A DNA stretch of 64,000 nucleotides from positions 26,159,153-26,223,152 of the forward strand of contig OX291545.1 in assembly GCA_946406115.1 (NCBI GenBank), read 5' to 3'. Below are positions 33,181 through 46,348 of the stretch, one piece after another. Each line of letters begins with the position of its first letter. Position 1 is the first letter of the stretch. The position numbers and the translations under genes are program-made. The notes under the pieces are model-generated. The model saw nothing but the letters and a program-made list of their open reading frames with translations, ran no database searches and had not been told where the DNA came from. The DNA comes from Apoda limacodes (lineage: Eukaryota; Arthropoda; Insecta; Lepidoptera; Limacodidae).

Positions 33181-33232
33181 GGCACAATGCTATGCTGCAC
33201 GTGGCTGGCACGATGCTAGGCCGCACGTGACT
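33181..33232. repeat. 26-bp tandem pair with CACGTG E-boxes
   Basis: Units 33181-33206 and 33207-33232 differ at four positions. Each holds a CACGTG hexamer (33198 and 33224), the core of bHLH/E-box sites. It is 1.4 kb upstream of MPDU1; a regulatory role is only a guess. Confidence 0.5.
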
Positions 33233-34040
33233 GATGCTCGCCGGTAGTTAAGGGGACCTATTGCATTTATTTAAAAATTCCATAATTAAAATATAAACAT
33301 ATTTTATTTATTAGTTTACTAAATCTGTATATATTAATATTCTTCTTTCAAATAGGTTTCTAAGAACACTTTTAAATCGGTTAAGCAATCAATTAATTTT
33401 TAATTTGAAGTCCAAAATTACTTGTTGATTGCTTTAGCTATAATTAACAATTAGTTAATTGTAAATTGCAATTGAATATTGCCCAATAGTCCTATCTTGG
33501 AGCTTTCAATGACGCGTAGCGATTGAAAATGCATTTTTAACTCCTAAATCACCTGATAGAGGCGCTAGCGTCGACTTATTGCTACTTGCATCGCGACCGC
33601 TGCTTCATAATTCGAAATTGGTGTTTGACAGCGATTATTGCGAAATATTAGGCTCTTGCTCTGCTCCCGCAAGATTGGTGATAACCCCGTAAAACCGTTA
33701 ATTTGTAAGTGCATAAAATAATTGAAACCCAAAGTTTTTTGATTATAAAAGTTTAACTGGTACATAAGGAACAAAACCCCGTAAAATGGCATTATGCTCA
33801 CCTCGAAAAATGTTGGGATGAAAAGTGGTAAAAAAAGTTATTTTCCATTTCCGGCTAACAGTGACGTCCTATTGAAAAAAATTACCGACAAAAGTTGTAG
33901 GTCTATTAAAATCTACAACGTTTGTAGAAGAAATTATTGTACTGTATGTAACCTAAAAATTTTTGAGATATTTGCACAAAACCCGTATCTTAGTTTTTTT
34001 TAATTTTCATTTCCCCAAAAAAAAAAGATTTTTATGATAC
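33233..34040. other. Intergenic, no gene recognised
   Basis: AT-rich with short frames on both strands (for example 33565-33801 minus, 33794-34003 plus) that match nothing I recognise. The piece near 33880-34000 has the look of an old repeat. Confidence 0.4.
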
Positions 34041-34044
34041 TGAG

Positions 34045-34756
34045 GGATTTATCCTTGGTGTCGACATCTCCAGCGATGTTCAGTTCCGAGATCATTTATC
34101 AGATAAGGTGAAGCTGGCGTCCAAAAAACTTGGTGTACTCAACAGAGCGAAGCAGTACTTCACGTCGGGGCAAAGGTTGTTACTTTACAAGTCGCAGGTT
34201 CGGCCCCATATGGAGTACTGCTGCCATCTCTGGGCAGGTGCACCCGGATACCAGCTTGGCCCTTTTGACTCGGTTCAACGACGGGCTGTGAGAATTGTCG
34301 ACGATTCCAAACTCACTTGCGGTATCGAGCCCTTAAGTCTAAGGAGAGACTTTGCCTCACTGTGTGTGTTCTACCGCTTGTACAATGGGTTGTGTTCTGA
34401 GGAATTGTTCGAAATGATGCCCACGGCTACTTTCTACCATCGCACCGCTCGCCATCGGCAGGGAATCCATTCTCACACTTTAGAACCTAAATGGTCGCGT
34501 ACAGTGCGGTTTCAGAGAAACTTCCTCCCGCGAACGCTTAAGTTGTGGAATGAGCTCCCTGCCAAGGTATTCTGCAAGGACTACAGTATGAAGTTCTTCA
34601 AGAAAGAAGTTATTAGATTTCTGAAGGGTCGGCAACGCGCAAGTGATACCCCTGGTGTTGCAAGCGTCCATAGGCTACGGTGACCGCTTACCATCAGGCG
34701 GGCCGTAAGCTTGTTTGCCACCTTAGTGGTATAAAAAAAAAAAAAAAAAAAAAAAG
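34045..34756 (+). mobile_element. 5'-truncated LINE copy, open frame and poly-A tail
   Basis: Plus-strand copy of the LINE family starting inside the RT C-terminal region (ILGVDISSD) and running to the stop at 34681-34683, the 3' UTR (ccaccttagtggtat) and about 23 As. The frame stays open for 191 codons from 34108, with few changes from the long copy, so the insertion is young. Confidence 0.9.
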
Positions 34757-36560
34757 TTTTCTTCAAAATACATATTAATATTATTAACTATTGCTATACG
34801 AACTGGGGCAACAATTTACCATCCTCACATTTATCCATGTGGCAATAGCGTTGACGGCCTTGAACTCTCCAGTCATGGTTCTATTAACGATATAATCAAG
34901 AACTCTCTTTCCACCATCAATGTTCCCTGTATTTGAGTGCCTTTTGGCGTGAATCGTGATGATGGCAAGAGGCCGGACAGTTGAACGTTGATTTCTTGTG
35001 AAAGGCTTCATCTCATCTCTTTGGAAGCAAGCATAGAGGCGGAGGTCAGCAGAAATAGCAGTCTTGCAAACGGCACATATATAAGCTAATTACTAGCAAA
35101 CTATAGGTTTGTGCCGTTTGTAGTAGTTTCTAGGTCCATGGGGTTCAAGCGCAAAAGCTTTTTTAAAGTCTATAACTCCTTGACTTATTGGAATTAGCGG
35201 CGACCAGAATGCAGGCTGCTATTCTGCTCAAAGAATAAGCATGGCAGTCCAACGAGGGAACGCAGCCTGCATTCTTGGTACACATGCCATGCGGACTAGG
35301 TTTATATAATTGTTTTTAGGATAGTTTTACTTTCAGAAGTTTTTCTTTTTATATTTAATTTTATATAATTATTTTTAATGTAGATGTTAATTTTAATTTA
35401 AAATTCTGTTTATAAATTTATTTATATTTTTTTTAACTAAATTATATTATTATACAATATAAAAAAAATGAAATTGAAATTTTGAGCCATTTCCGAGAAA
35501 TTTATGTTTTATGGTCGCGGGAGGCCGAAAACTACTAATAACAGCAGGAAATAGAATTCATTTATATCTTTGTTACTCATTATTCAAAAATTTTACATAC
35601 AAAAATACACACAGTGATTGTCATTTTTCTAAAAATGTTTATGTCTCAGAAGAGGTTCCTAAAAATTAAGAAACGCCAGGGGCCTAAGACAAGTTACAAT
35701 CGAAAAATCGTGCAGTATCGCTATAGAACAAGCGTTTCCGAAACACTAGTGGTAGACTTATTGCTCATGTATCGAAAACGCTGTATCGTGGGCGTCGGCT
35801 GGAAAACTCTACATTATTTATGCCAATTATCGAAAATCGCTTATGTTTTTTGTTTATACTATGGATGGAATGTAGTGTTTTTTCTTTATTTGTCTCATAT
35901 GATATTATTACTTTTATTTTCATTCAACTTTCTCATCTTTGGTTTTAAAATTAAGAATATAGGTATTTATTGTATTGCATATTGAAATGTTTTTATGCTT
36001 TAAGTAGGTATCTAGTTTATTTTAAATATTTTGTTGTGAAAATATTAGGTACTGACGTAAAAACAATCAAGCTCTCTAGTAACGAAAATCTGGCTATACA
36101 TTTACTATGAATCTGTTAAATTAGAAATAAGACTATTACTTATAACACAGATTTTTCATAACACCATAATTTTTAATTACAAAATGTTGCTTATGATGTA
36201 AAAATATAACAAAAATTAAAAATTCAATACAGGTACCTAATAAGTATCTTTATTTATTTGGGTAGGTATCTTTCTGCATATCAAAGACAAATAGATACTT
36301 ACCTACTATACAAATATTGAATACAACCACAACATTTAAATACCTAATTAACAAAATACTTAAAATATTTAAAAATTTAATAAATATCCACAATAGATTT
36401 CAAGCCGCCATTTGCAATCGCCAAGCTTATCCGTAGGGCCTGGGCGAACGCAAGTTCAACGAATATCAAAAAGGAATCGCGTTTGCAAAGTTGCAATATG
36501 GCTACCTAATGTATAGACAACTTTCGTTTCGGCGCTTCGTAGTGGCCTGGCTATGGTACC
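34757..36560. other. Intergenic, includes small foldback
   Basis: A near-perfect 17-base inverted pair (accagaatgcaggctgc, 35203-35219; mate 35262-35279) lies in otherwise AT-rich DNA. A 123-codon plus frame at 35614-35985 is Lys-rich then hydrophobic and matches nothing known to me. Confidence 0.4.
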
Positions 36561-36612
36561 AATAGCATAGAAAAGCAACAAGTCTATGATTTTTTTTTCG
36601 ATCGATAGCAAG

Positions 36613-36620
36613 TGACGTCA
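36613..36620. promoter_or_regulatory. Palindromic CRE-like site upstream of ARGLU1
   Basis: TGACGTCA, the full CREB/ATF consensus, sits about 440 bases before the ARGLU1 start codon in a plausible promoter region. One 8-mer is weak evidence; a second such site lies inside intron 2 near 37762. Confidence 0.3.
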
Positions 36621-37059
36621 CAAACTTTATGTTCATACAATTTGTTCGATTCTATTCTTTTTTCGTGACGCTAAATTTAAGAAGTCTAAGCCCCGTCTCA
36701 TTTTGAATGAGGAAATCACTCAAGAATTAAATGACTATGTATAAAATTCATGATGGATCAGAAACTTCTGACCAGAAAAATTCAGGACTTTTGACAAAAA
36801 AAGAAGATTTAATTTTCTATTTATGATTTTTGACAGAACCTTGGCTGAATTTTGTAAATATCAACTTATATTTTTTATGTTATATGTGAATTCTATTTGT
36901 CTATTCTATCTAGCTAGTTGGAAACACTGGTAAGATGGCGAGATTGACGATATACTATAATCTGTGACGGAGATTGTAATCTGTGGTACAGCTACAGCAT
37001 TTTTAATTCAAAGAATCTTATAAGTTTTCAGTTATTTTGCATAATTATAACGTAATTTG

Positions 37060-40000
37060 ATGATGGTACGATCAAGATCTCGCAGCAAATCTCCCCGCCG
37101 ACATCATAAAAGTAGTAAACACTCTAGGAAGAAGAGTCGTTCAAAAGATAGATCAACCTCTCGCAGCAGAAGTTCCAAACATACTGATAAGTCTAGGGAA
37201 AGAAGTTCCAAGTCAAGGTAAATAAGCAGAAACCTTCACAATGTATTGAAGTTATGCATCCTATTATTATTACCTGATTAGTAAACGCATCCGATTCATT
37301 TTCCAGAAAAAGATCTCGCTCAGTAACATCGTCTAGTAGCAGTGACGCCTCTTATGATGGCAGCAGAACTCATGCTAAAAAGTCTAAAGGTCGTAGTAAA
37401 ATGGATGAAGTTGACCGTCTAGCTGAAATGGAGAGACAAAGAAGAGTCAGAGAAGCTGAACAAAAGGTATGCCTGTGGATCCCTTTAACCTAAATAAAAT
37501 GAGAGTTTCACATTGGGTGTTCATAATATTTTGATAAAAGATTTAAATTTAGTGTTGCTAAATTTCTAACTTCTAGGATTTACTGTTTTAGAAACATTGA
37601 GATATTTACGCACTAGAGACGCAAGCCTAAACAAATTTGTGTCTGAAAAGCGTTGTTAACAGCCCAGATTGCTGGACTACCTGTAGCTCTCAAAAAGGCA
37701 TTTATTTTGAGTTTTGTCCAGATACGAGACACCAACTATATTCAACCAAATATGATCTAATGACGTCATAACCAGGGGTCCACAACGTTAATCTAAAATA
37801 ATCCAAATTAAACAAACTGACTACAAATAACCACTGCTGTAGCATGGTTTTTTTTTATCTGTCACTGTCAAATGTCAGTGTGTAAATAAATACTTGAATT
37901 TTTTTGTGTTTTATATTCGCTAAACTAGTTGTAAAATTGATTCATCTTTGCTTAAAAATCACAATGAAAAGGCAGAAAACCTTAGAACAAGCAGAAATCT
38001 ACAGTTTACGAAAGTAAATAAACCTGAACTGTCACTGTCAAATTTCGACTACGGGTCCAGATGTTTAACTATAACAGAAACCAACTTAATATGTGGTGTT
38101 TTGTGGCCAATTGATGGACCATAGCCTTTATCATTAAATATATTTGTCTCTTTTTCTCCACATATAACAATATCAAACTATTGACATCAAAGATTGTGTT
38201 AGAACAAAATGAAGATATCATTCCATGCTGTTCTAGACTAGTGTTGCAAACTTGCTGTATAACTGCCTGATTATGATTAAATTGAATGACAGGTATCTCT
38301 TAATATTAATAAAACTGTTTTATTTAATAGTTAAATTAGAACCTTTACAAACAATAATTTACGTAATGGTTTTAAAAAAAAATCAAATAAAACAATTATT
38401 GAAATATATTTTATAGTTGTGTGTCTATTATAAAATATAGCACTTGGCTGCGGATTTGCCTGTGCAGTGTTCTGTCATTTCCATAAAATCATTTCATAAG
38501 GGGGTAACCCTTGAAAATCTGTGGAGTCTACTGTGTGGAGTACCTGAAGTGCAGAATTCAACTTGATATTGTACAAAACTATGCACATGCATAGTTGGTC
38601 GTACAATGAGAAGACAGAATCCTGACAAAAAGTAGGTTACGATGTGATGTTTAATTTTTTAACTGTGTTGCGGCGCTGCATCGCCAAAATCGGCAGCAAC
38701 ACAGAATTCTGTGGTGTGCAGCGCGCCTCACATTCCAGCGTTATCACGTCACACTTGGTTGTCACATTGATTTTGTTTCTAACATGCTTCTAAACGACAT
38801 GTGTCATGCTGGAAGTAGTTTAAAAATGTATTGTTGCCCTACAGTACTCCAGTAGAATGCTTTATTTCACGACGCCGCAATAGCGCGGGTATACGTTTCG
38901 ACCCTTAGAGGGTGGTAGTCATTTATACCCTTCATGGTGCCTAGCTTGTTCGAAGGGTGCCTATTAGTTTTGAAAGGCTTAGTTTCAGAGAGCAGATAGT
39001 TAGGTATATTTAAAATCAAAACCTTTTAACCAAATCAAAGAACCCTGTAAAAATTATAAATAGAATAACACTTATTTTTATTAGTAGGTATCTATTTAAA
39101 AGGTACTGGAAAAACCGATACACGCCCTTGACCGGTCGTTTTCACATTTTGTCAATGGGTTGTATATGGAAATCTTCCCTGGTGTGTGCATACTTACCAA
39201 AATATAATAACAATTGTATGGTTTACCCTTACTCCGGGACTCCGAATCGCATTTGGCCGGGTTTTTTTCACCTATTGTCAATAGGTTATACTATTTATTA
39301 AGAAACCTTCCCCGGCATGTGCACAATATCCTACCAAAAGTACTTTATATAATCAAAAAACCCCATTAAAATTATTAATAGAATAACACTTATTTTTATT
39401 TCTTTTAATTTAGTTAAAGGTTAAGAAAAACATTGAATTATTCATTAATTGATTCATCCACTAAACTTCTACTGATACTGGAAAAAGTTATAATTATCTT
39501 TTTATATGGCAACACTGACATTTAAAAAATATAATTGTTAAATGTATTTATTGTTTTTTGCACTGATGCAAATTGAAATTATACATACAAACCAGTGAAA
39601 AGTAATTCTGAATTTGTGATGTGTTGTGGACCGAAAATCACATGTTTTTGTTAGTTTTTGCCGTACATGTCATCATTTTCATAGTTGTGAAGTATAGTGT
39701 TATTGAACCTATTGTGCAGTTACAACTGTGAATGAACGGCAGCACGGTATGTTGGTGGACATAGGTAAGATTGCACGAATTAGTGCTCCGGATTGCGTAT
39801 CTAGTGTTATAATACATCATTGTTTAAAAATCAAATAAGAAATACCATAATTTTTTAATAAAATTTTAACATTGAGCTGTCAGTTGGTTTCTGACAGGCA
39901 GAGGATTGATATCTTTATTGTCATTGACTTTGATACTGAAGTCTTTCAGAGTGTTTTAAAACTAGTTTTATTTATGGTGGGAGTCACCAGTCCTAAAAAT

Positions 40001-42869
40001 GCTGGCTCCATTTGTTTGGATTACATCTTGCAGTGTGTCTGGCCCATCTGCACTACCTGTTATCAATGCTGGCAAGAATTTCTAAATTTAAACACATATC
40101 ACAAGCAAATTTATTGTAAAAAGCTCAGTAATTGTCATATAAAAAGACAGTCTAAAAATGTATTAACCCATGTCCACCGCAGCTAAGACTAGTTTTAGTA
40201 AAAGGGATTACAGCCGTGTCTCAAAGCTTTGAGCGCGCATCAAATTCTGTACAAAGGCTAGACCTTTGCAATGTGATTTTTCTAATTAAGGCAGGTACCC
40301 AACTACTGAGCAAGAATTGAAACAAGCCTAAGGATAAAAAAAAAATTTACTTAAATATAATATATTATTATGTATGTGGTTTATTATAATTGGGTTTTCT
40401 ACTAACAGATTGGTTATAGTTGATAGTTAATTGTTTTTTCTTCGAAAAACACAAGATTTTGCAATAGTCCTACTAACTACCACCCACATAGTAAAAACAA
40501 CTTTCAAGTTTTAAGGTCCCATTGGCATTTTCTTGTCATACACAGAGAACCCTCTTAAAAATAAACCAGTGGCTATGGTTTATTGATTGCAATAGGTAAT
40601 TTAACATTCATTGTACCTTTCAAGTAGGTAGGTTCTCCTTTCTATGAATGATAATTTATCTTGAATCTGTCCATTTCCCCAGGTTGTAGAAGAAGAAGCT
40701 GCAAAGAGGATAGAATTACTTGTAAAGAAGAGAGTCGAGGAAGAACTGGAGAAGCGAAAAGATGAAATTGAACAAGAAGTTGCAAAAAGAGTAGAAGAGG
40801 CCAAAAGAAAAATGGAAAAAGAAATGATGGAAGAATTGGAGAAACAGAAAGAACATCAGAGAAGAGAGGAAGCTGCTCGACAGGTAATTTCGGTTTTCAG
40901 CCAACAGTCATGTGTACGGACAATAACATTTTTGATTGTTTTTACACATGACAAAAAAATTTACCAGAAAACAATCTGATCTTGTTTTCTGTAATCAGTA
41001 CACTTAAGTGTCAATTGTAGTGTTTAACAATCAAATAATATACAAAAAAACTAATTAAAGTATTATTTCGATCATATCTGTTAAAGGTCCTGTCAGGTGT
41101 AGTTCGAGTGATTACAAGAATTTTTCATAAATTCTTTATGAATTTCTCATTAAGACTGACGGTGTATAAATGTTTAACTCAAACATATGCACAATAATTA
41201 CTGCAAACATAATATCTATCAGCTAGCATTTTCTACTTTTTCCACTTATCTCTAAGACTGTCATGAGGGCAACCGACTAGCATTTTAAAACTTGTCCACT
41301 TGACTGTCCATGGCAGTCACGTAGTCTATAAGTCAGGTCAGAAGACTGATCAAGAGCCAGAAGCTGTAAGAATTATATGGAGATGCTGCTACCGGATCCA
41401 GTCGTGAATGCTGAAGGTATTTTATAAATCTATTTTTAGAATAAACATTGGAAAAAGTGCAGAATAAATAGAGGATGAAATTTATTTATCTTCGTTACTA
41501 AAAAAATAAAATTCAATATATTTGTGGACAAATATGGCTAATGAATTCGTAGGTATATTAAATTAATATTTTCTAAACTACATATTTGTTATGGTTACTC
41601 TAAAATGTACTTTTAAACAATGTATTAAAAAATCAAGAGAGCTAAGATCAGTCATTTCCAACTCACAGTTTTAACTTTTGTGAGTTATTTCATTCTATTA
41701 GTTTTACCTTCAGAAATGTTCAGTAGTAGTCAAAATAACTCTTATTACGTCTTGAAGAAATGCATATGGTAAATTACAAAACATCCTAAAGTGTTACATT
41801 ACTTGGGATTTGTTGATGAAGAATGCATAGCAAACGTAAACCAGTTAAGTTAAACTTCAAACTATCTTGATAATGTGATACTTTAGTCCCTTTTATGTTA
41901 CAATACACACTCTCTGTCCATAAAAATGGGTTTCATACACCGTAAGTTCGAATAAAAAGACTAGCTTCAAAGATCATTTGGGATTCTAAACTAAATTGTG
42001 TTTCACAAATGGTATAGACTGTTCACTGCAATGAAAAGTAGTCAATTACACTAGTTGATGTTCCTAGATAAATCCATTTACTGATACGTAACTTTTAAGC
42101 ACACAAAACAATAAAAGAACAATCTCAGCAATTGCTTAATCTAAAACTCGCATCTGTACGTACATAAGTTCATTTAGGTTTGTGAATTTATTATTCAAAT
42201 CATGCCTTAATAGTTCCAAGAAGTGCTATATTAACATCATCTTTCATTAAACAGGAGGCAGAAGCGCGTAAAAGGAAAGAATTGGAGGAAATCATGGCTG
42301 AAAATAATAAAAAAATTGAAGAGGCCCAACGCAAGTTGGTAAGTACTGTAGTCGAAATCTTGTTTATTTTCTAAACAAATAGCATACTAATTGTTAACTA
42401 ATGAAAGTGAACTGTACTTGCTACCATTCAAATTGCTGCATTTCAAGTAAGGTAACCAATGGATAGTACATGGATTCCATCTTAGGTGCCAGGAAATGTG
42501 CGCCTTTTCGTAGTAGTTTCAAAAGGCATCTACGGGATTTCTTCGATTCTAGTCCTCGGATAATCAAAATTGCTTACATAAAAAAAAAATTGTAAAAGAA
42601 AATTTATTAATAGTAATGAAATTAAAATCCAGTATTTATTTCCAAAAATTGAATTGTATGCATTTGTTAAAATCACCACTCACTTTAAATGTTTCATGTT
42701 CTAGGCTGAAGAGCGGTTGGCGATGATTGAAGAACAACGCAAAATGGATGAGGAGCGACAAAAACTTAGGAAAGAACAAGAAAAACGAGTTAAAGAGGAA
42801 CAGAAGAAAATACTAGGGAAAAATAATTCGAGACCTAAATTATCATTTTCATTAAAGCCATTGTCATGA
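37060..42869 (+). CDS. ARGLU1: ARGLU1 homologue (Arg/Glu-rich splicing regulator), complete
   Basis: Exons 37060-37217, 37307-37466, 40683-40883, 42255-42338, 42705-42869 total 768 nt, 255 residues plus TGA; junction phases 2, 0, 0, 0 with GT-AG ends. The start is the first of two adjacent ATGs. The N-terminal third is an RS/K-rich domain ([17 protein letters not shown]). The remainder is one long Glu/Arg/Lys coiled helix ([58 protein letters not shown]), ending [11 protein letters not shown]. This layout and these blocks identify ARGLU1, a nuclear protein known in vertebrates to bind Mediator and regulate splicing. Human ARGLU1 is 273 residues, so the length fits. Confidence 0.95.
37467..40682. 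other. ARGLU1 intron 2, 3.2 kb
   Basis: By far the longest intron before the coiled-coil exons. It holds a repeat remnant at 39100-39345 and several short frames of no known type (for example 39872-40186). In vertebrates the retained, highly conserved ARGLU1 intron regulates its own level; I saw no direct sequence sign of the same here. Confidence 0.5.
39100..39345 (-). repeat. Dispersed copies of the 105-bp repeat family
   Basis: The minus strand holds 'gagtaagggtaaacc', 'ttttggtaagtatgcacaca' and 'ccagggaag', the same order as in the 24.7-25.1 kb tandem units, plus part of a second unit (gtgcacatgccggggaagg). Old, diverged copy in ARGLU1 intron 2. Confidence 0.7.
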
Positions 42870-42908
42870 GTATTAAAAAAATTGTGCATCAAAATATGCT
42901 CTATAATG

Positions 42909-42914
42909 AATAAA
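42909..42914 (+). terminator. ARGLU1 polyadenylation signal
   Basis: AATAAA 40 bases after the TGA stop; the closest candidate. A further AATAAA lies near 43123, which would give a longer 3' UTR. Confidence 0.6.
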
Positions 42915-43129
42915 ACATTTTTAGTTTATGTCTACATGAATATTAGGGATAGTGATTATTTAAGGTTCCGCAAAGCTTGCTGACGAGCGTTCTGACTGCC
43001 CTGTTGACAAACCAGCTGGTATTTATTCCAAGTTAAGAAGCAATTATATATTGTATATATATTTTATTTATCTTGTATGTATTTAATAATGTAACTTTTG
43101 AGAGCGTTTATTCGCTTCTTGCAATAAAC

Positions 43130-45630
43130 ACATGGATTTGAGTGGGTAGGTAGAGTAATTTGTATGAGAATCAATTGTTATTACAAAGTGTACCCCGTAC
43201 ACACTATTGGCAAAGCGAAGCTATTCGATTACGATTGCTACTCAAAAATGCTATGTTGTTTTATATTTTGTGAATAAGTTTCTAAAGGTGAACCCACACT
43301 TGCACCCGGCGAACTTGCCAAACGAGTCGAGTTTTATGCCAGCTGTATATCTCGCCGAAAGTCTTGAGCGAGAAGCTCTCGGCAATGTGTACACTTGTGG
43401 ATATTAGTCGAACTGCTGGACTTTAAACTTATCCTAAGAACGTATTTGTTTAGCAGTTAGACGTTAGATAGCACAAAGCGTACAAAACAGTTGGCACGCT
43501 CGCCTTAGTTACGTCACAAGTGGCTCATACCATATCACGTTTAAACTAACTCCAGAGATCTACCTTGTTGATAATAATTACAAATGTTTGTGCTTTAAGT
43601 GCGTTAGCACAAAATTATAAAGAGCTGTAGGTATAAATCTGGAACATCAATACTAAACATCAAAAACTGAACAATTTTCAGCTCCGCGCGGTCGATGCGT
43701 TCGGCTTGGTTATGGGTGCCTTAAGAAACTTTGTTGATTGGGGCGAGGTCGGCGGGTACAAATATTCACCTCTAAGTTGAAATTGTTAGTTGTGATAAAG
43801 ATTCACCTTTAAGTAGAAATCGGATTTTTTCATAGAAAAGTTACTGAGTTGAATAAAAATAAATATTCTGACTGAACTTATTTTGACGTGACAACGTCTT
43901 ATAAATTGGTTTGCCGGGTGACACTTCAAGAAACTGCGTTACGCTCCGCTCACGTTATGCGCTCACAATGAGAGCGAGTGAGAGGCACGCGCCCGCCTAA
44001 GTGGTTACTGTCTTCATGCTAGCACATCCTAAACATTCATGTCATCGCCTTTGATAAATCCGACAACGTCGAGACAGTCATGGCGCCGCGACAAAATGTA
44101 TGACTGGCTGGACTGCACCCAAATAGTCATATGTGACGACATACACTACCCCGCACCTTACGATAGCTGTGTCTAGCCGCGTTTGTCGATGGAATGACGT
44201 CTAGATGAATGGCTTATTACTAGGAAAAATACTAGGCTGTAATGCTAGATTAGTTTGAGCGCTGTTTTACTACCTTAATTAGGTAAATATATCTTTGCAT
44301 AGACGTTTTAAGATCAAATCTAAGTTTAACATTTGTATATTTGATAAATGCATTGATATTGTGTAATCAAACATGGTATGAGAAAAAAATAGGTCTGAAT
44401 GAAATGTTTGTTTATTGTTGGCTATGTAACTAGAGACTAATAAATGAAATGTTTTATTATCATGGGTCGACATAAACTTCTTTTAAAGCTTTGCAATGTA
44501 AAATATCCCGTTTTAACGTAAACTAATAATAACTGCATGCGAAATTAACCCTGACTTAGATGGTCAGGTATATAGGTATTAATTTTGTCGACCGTTTGCT
44601 TATAGTTATCCCAAATAAACATAATTCGAAATATAAGAGAAATCACAAGATATAATAAACGGATTCAGCGATCCAAGTTAAGTAGGTTGTACATGCTTTA
44701 TGCATATAAGGTGGGAAGGAGAGTATTAAAGATGTTTAAAAAAAAGAATACAAAGGTTTTCCTGATATTAAATTATCTTTATACAAAGAATATGAGGTAG
44801 TCTATAAACCCATTTCTGCATTCCCTGTATAAGATGTGAGTAGGCCACACGCTAAAGTACACCATTTAGATTTTCAACCGTTTAAAGTTTCAATATTATC
44901 TCATTATCTACGATTACCCATCCATTAGTTAAATTATCCTGTAATAAGGTAATTGTATTGGCTTAATATTAACAAATCTGCCAATGAAAATGTACAGTTT
45001 TTTTTTTTTTTTATTACAAATGTTTGGATGACATCCGCAGAGTTGATATGGTATTCTTTTAATTGTGGCCGTGTGTACGCTAAGTACTTTCGCGATACTC
45101 AAGCTCTAGCCACATAAACCAATATCTTACTTTATAGTTTTGGAAACAGATTTAAGAGGCCATCAGTGTAATGCCGTATGCAAAGGTTAACGCTATATGT
45201 ATAATATAATATAAATGCTGCCGACAAGCACAGCCTAAACATTAATTTCATTTATACAGTTGGCCATTGTCTTTGTACTGAAGAAAAATTCCGAGAACGC
45301 CTGGACATGTATGACGACCAAATAAACTGACTGGGCTGGACAGAATGGCCGTATATATGTAAAGACATAGGCAAATCCGTCTGGCTGCGCACCTTACAAT
45401 TGCTCTCTTTAGACCGCCGACTGTATGCATGATATGTTTAGTTTGTGCTAAAAGTGACAGCAGCGTGCGTAAATAATTACATTGTATTTAAAAAAATAAA
45501 GTAAGTAATTAAAAAACTGTTTTGAGTAAATTATGATGTTGTTATTGCCTATCAATAAATATTTTTTAAAAACGTTGCATAGCCGAAGTCCTAAAAAAAC
45601 ATGTAGTGCAGTAATTGAAGCGTTATTGGA
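43130..45630. other. Intergenic, no gene recognised
   Basis: No frame over 70 codons looks real. A locally GC-richer patch (43890-44190) breaks the AT-rich background. A 15-base T run lies at about 45000. Nothing else named. Confidence 0.5.
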
Positions 45631-45633
45631 CCG

Positions 45634-46348
45634 ATTTTTTTTTACTGTGAACCGATTTGCATGAAATTGTGGAATTAGGCTCATCTTACCCTTAACTTCA
45701 AAAGTGAAAATGATCTGAACTCCGCACCCGCCCTGGGGGTGGTTGCCACCCCTTCTCGGTAGTGTAAATTTTTTTCATCAAAAGAACCTTGGATATCGAG
45801 AGAAGACCTAATTTTAAGAAAAAAATGTATAAAGTTTTTCAAAAAACCCAATACTTTTGGCAATTGAAAATTCGGAATTTTTTCACGTTTTTCATCGTTT
45901 TTTTGCAAATATCTCCAAAAATATGCATTTTACCGAAGATTTTATGATGAACAAAATTGTAGCAGGTAAAAAACTGAACAAATCGGTTTTTTATAGAGTG
46001 TTCTAAGTGCAATATTAAGCTAGATATTAAAGATCAAAGCCGTTTTTTATTTTGTCCAAAATTTAATCGATGTATTCAATGCCATCTAGCGGCGAGCAGA
46101 TACATTTTATGCATTCTAATGAAATAGGGTTTTGTAGTGCTTGAAATAAGCTTTCAAATGAGCACTGTTAAAAGTCTTAACAGAGAAAATAACAGGGTAT
46201 TTTGAAGAAAAAAATTTACACCACCGAGAAGGGGTGGCAACCAACCCCAGTGTGGGTGCGGAGTTCAGATCATTTTCACTTTTGAAGTTAAGGGTAAGAT
46301 GAGCCTAATTCCAAAATTTCATGCAAATCGGTTCACAGTAAAAAAATT
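45634..46348. mobile_element. Foldback MITE with about 150-bp arms
   Basis: Arms 45634-45783 and 46199-46348 are near-identical reverse complements (shared: 'actgtgaaccgatttgcatg', 'gcctaattcc' and its mate, 'cggagttcagatcattttca', 'ccgagaaggggtggcaacca' with its mate). The 415-base centre has no transposase. The small frames in the arms (MSLIPQFHANRFTVKK and its twin MSLIPKFHANRFTVKK) are products of this symmetry, not genes. Confidence 0.8.

Noticed and set aside
40601..40904. Ser/Phe-rich minus-strand frames over ARGLU1 exon 3
   Set aside because: They are the antisense of the Glu/Lys-rich coiled-coil exon.
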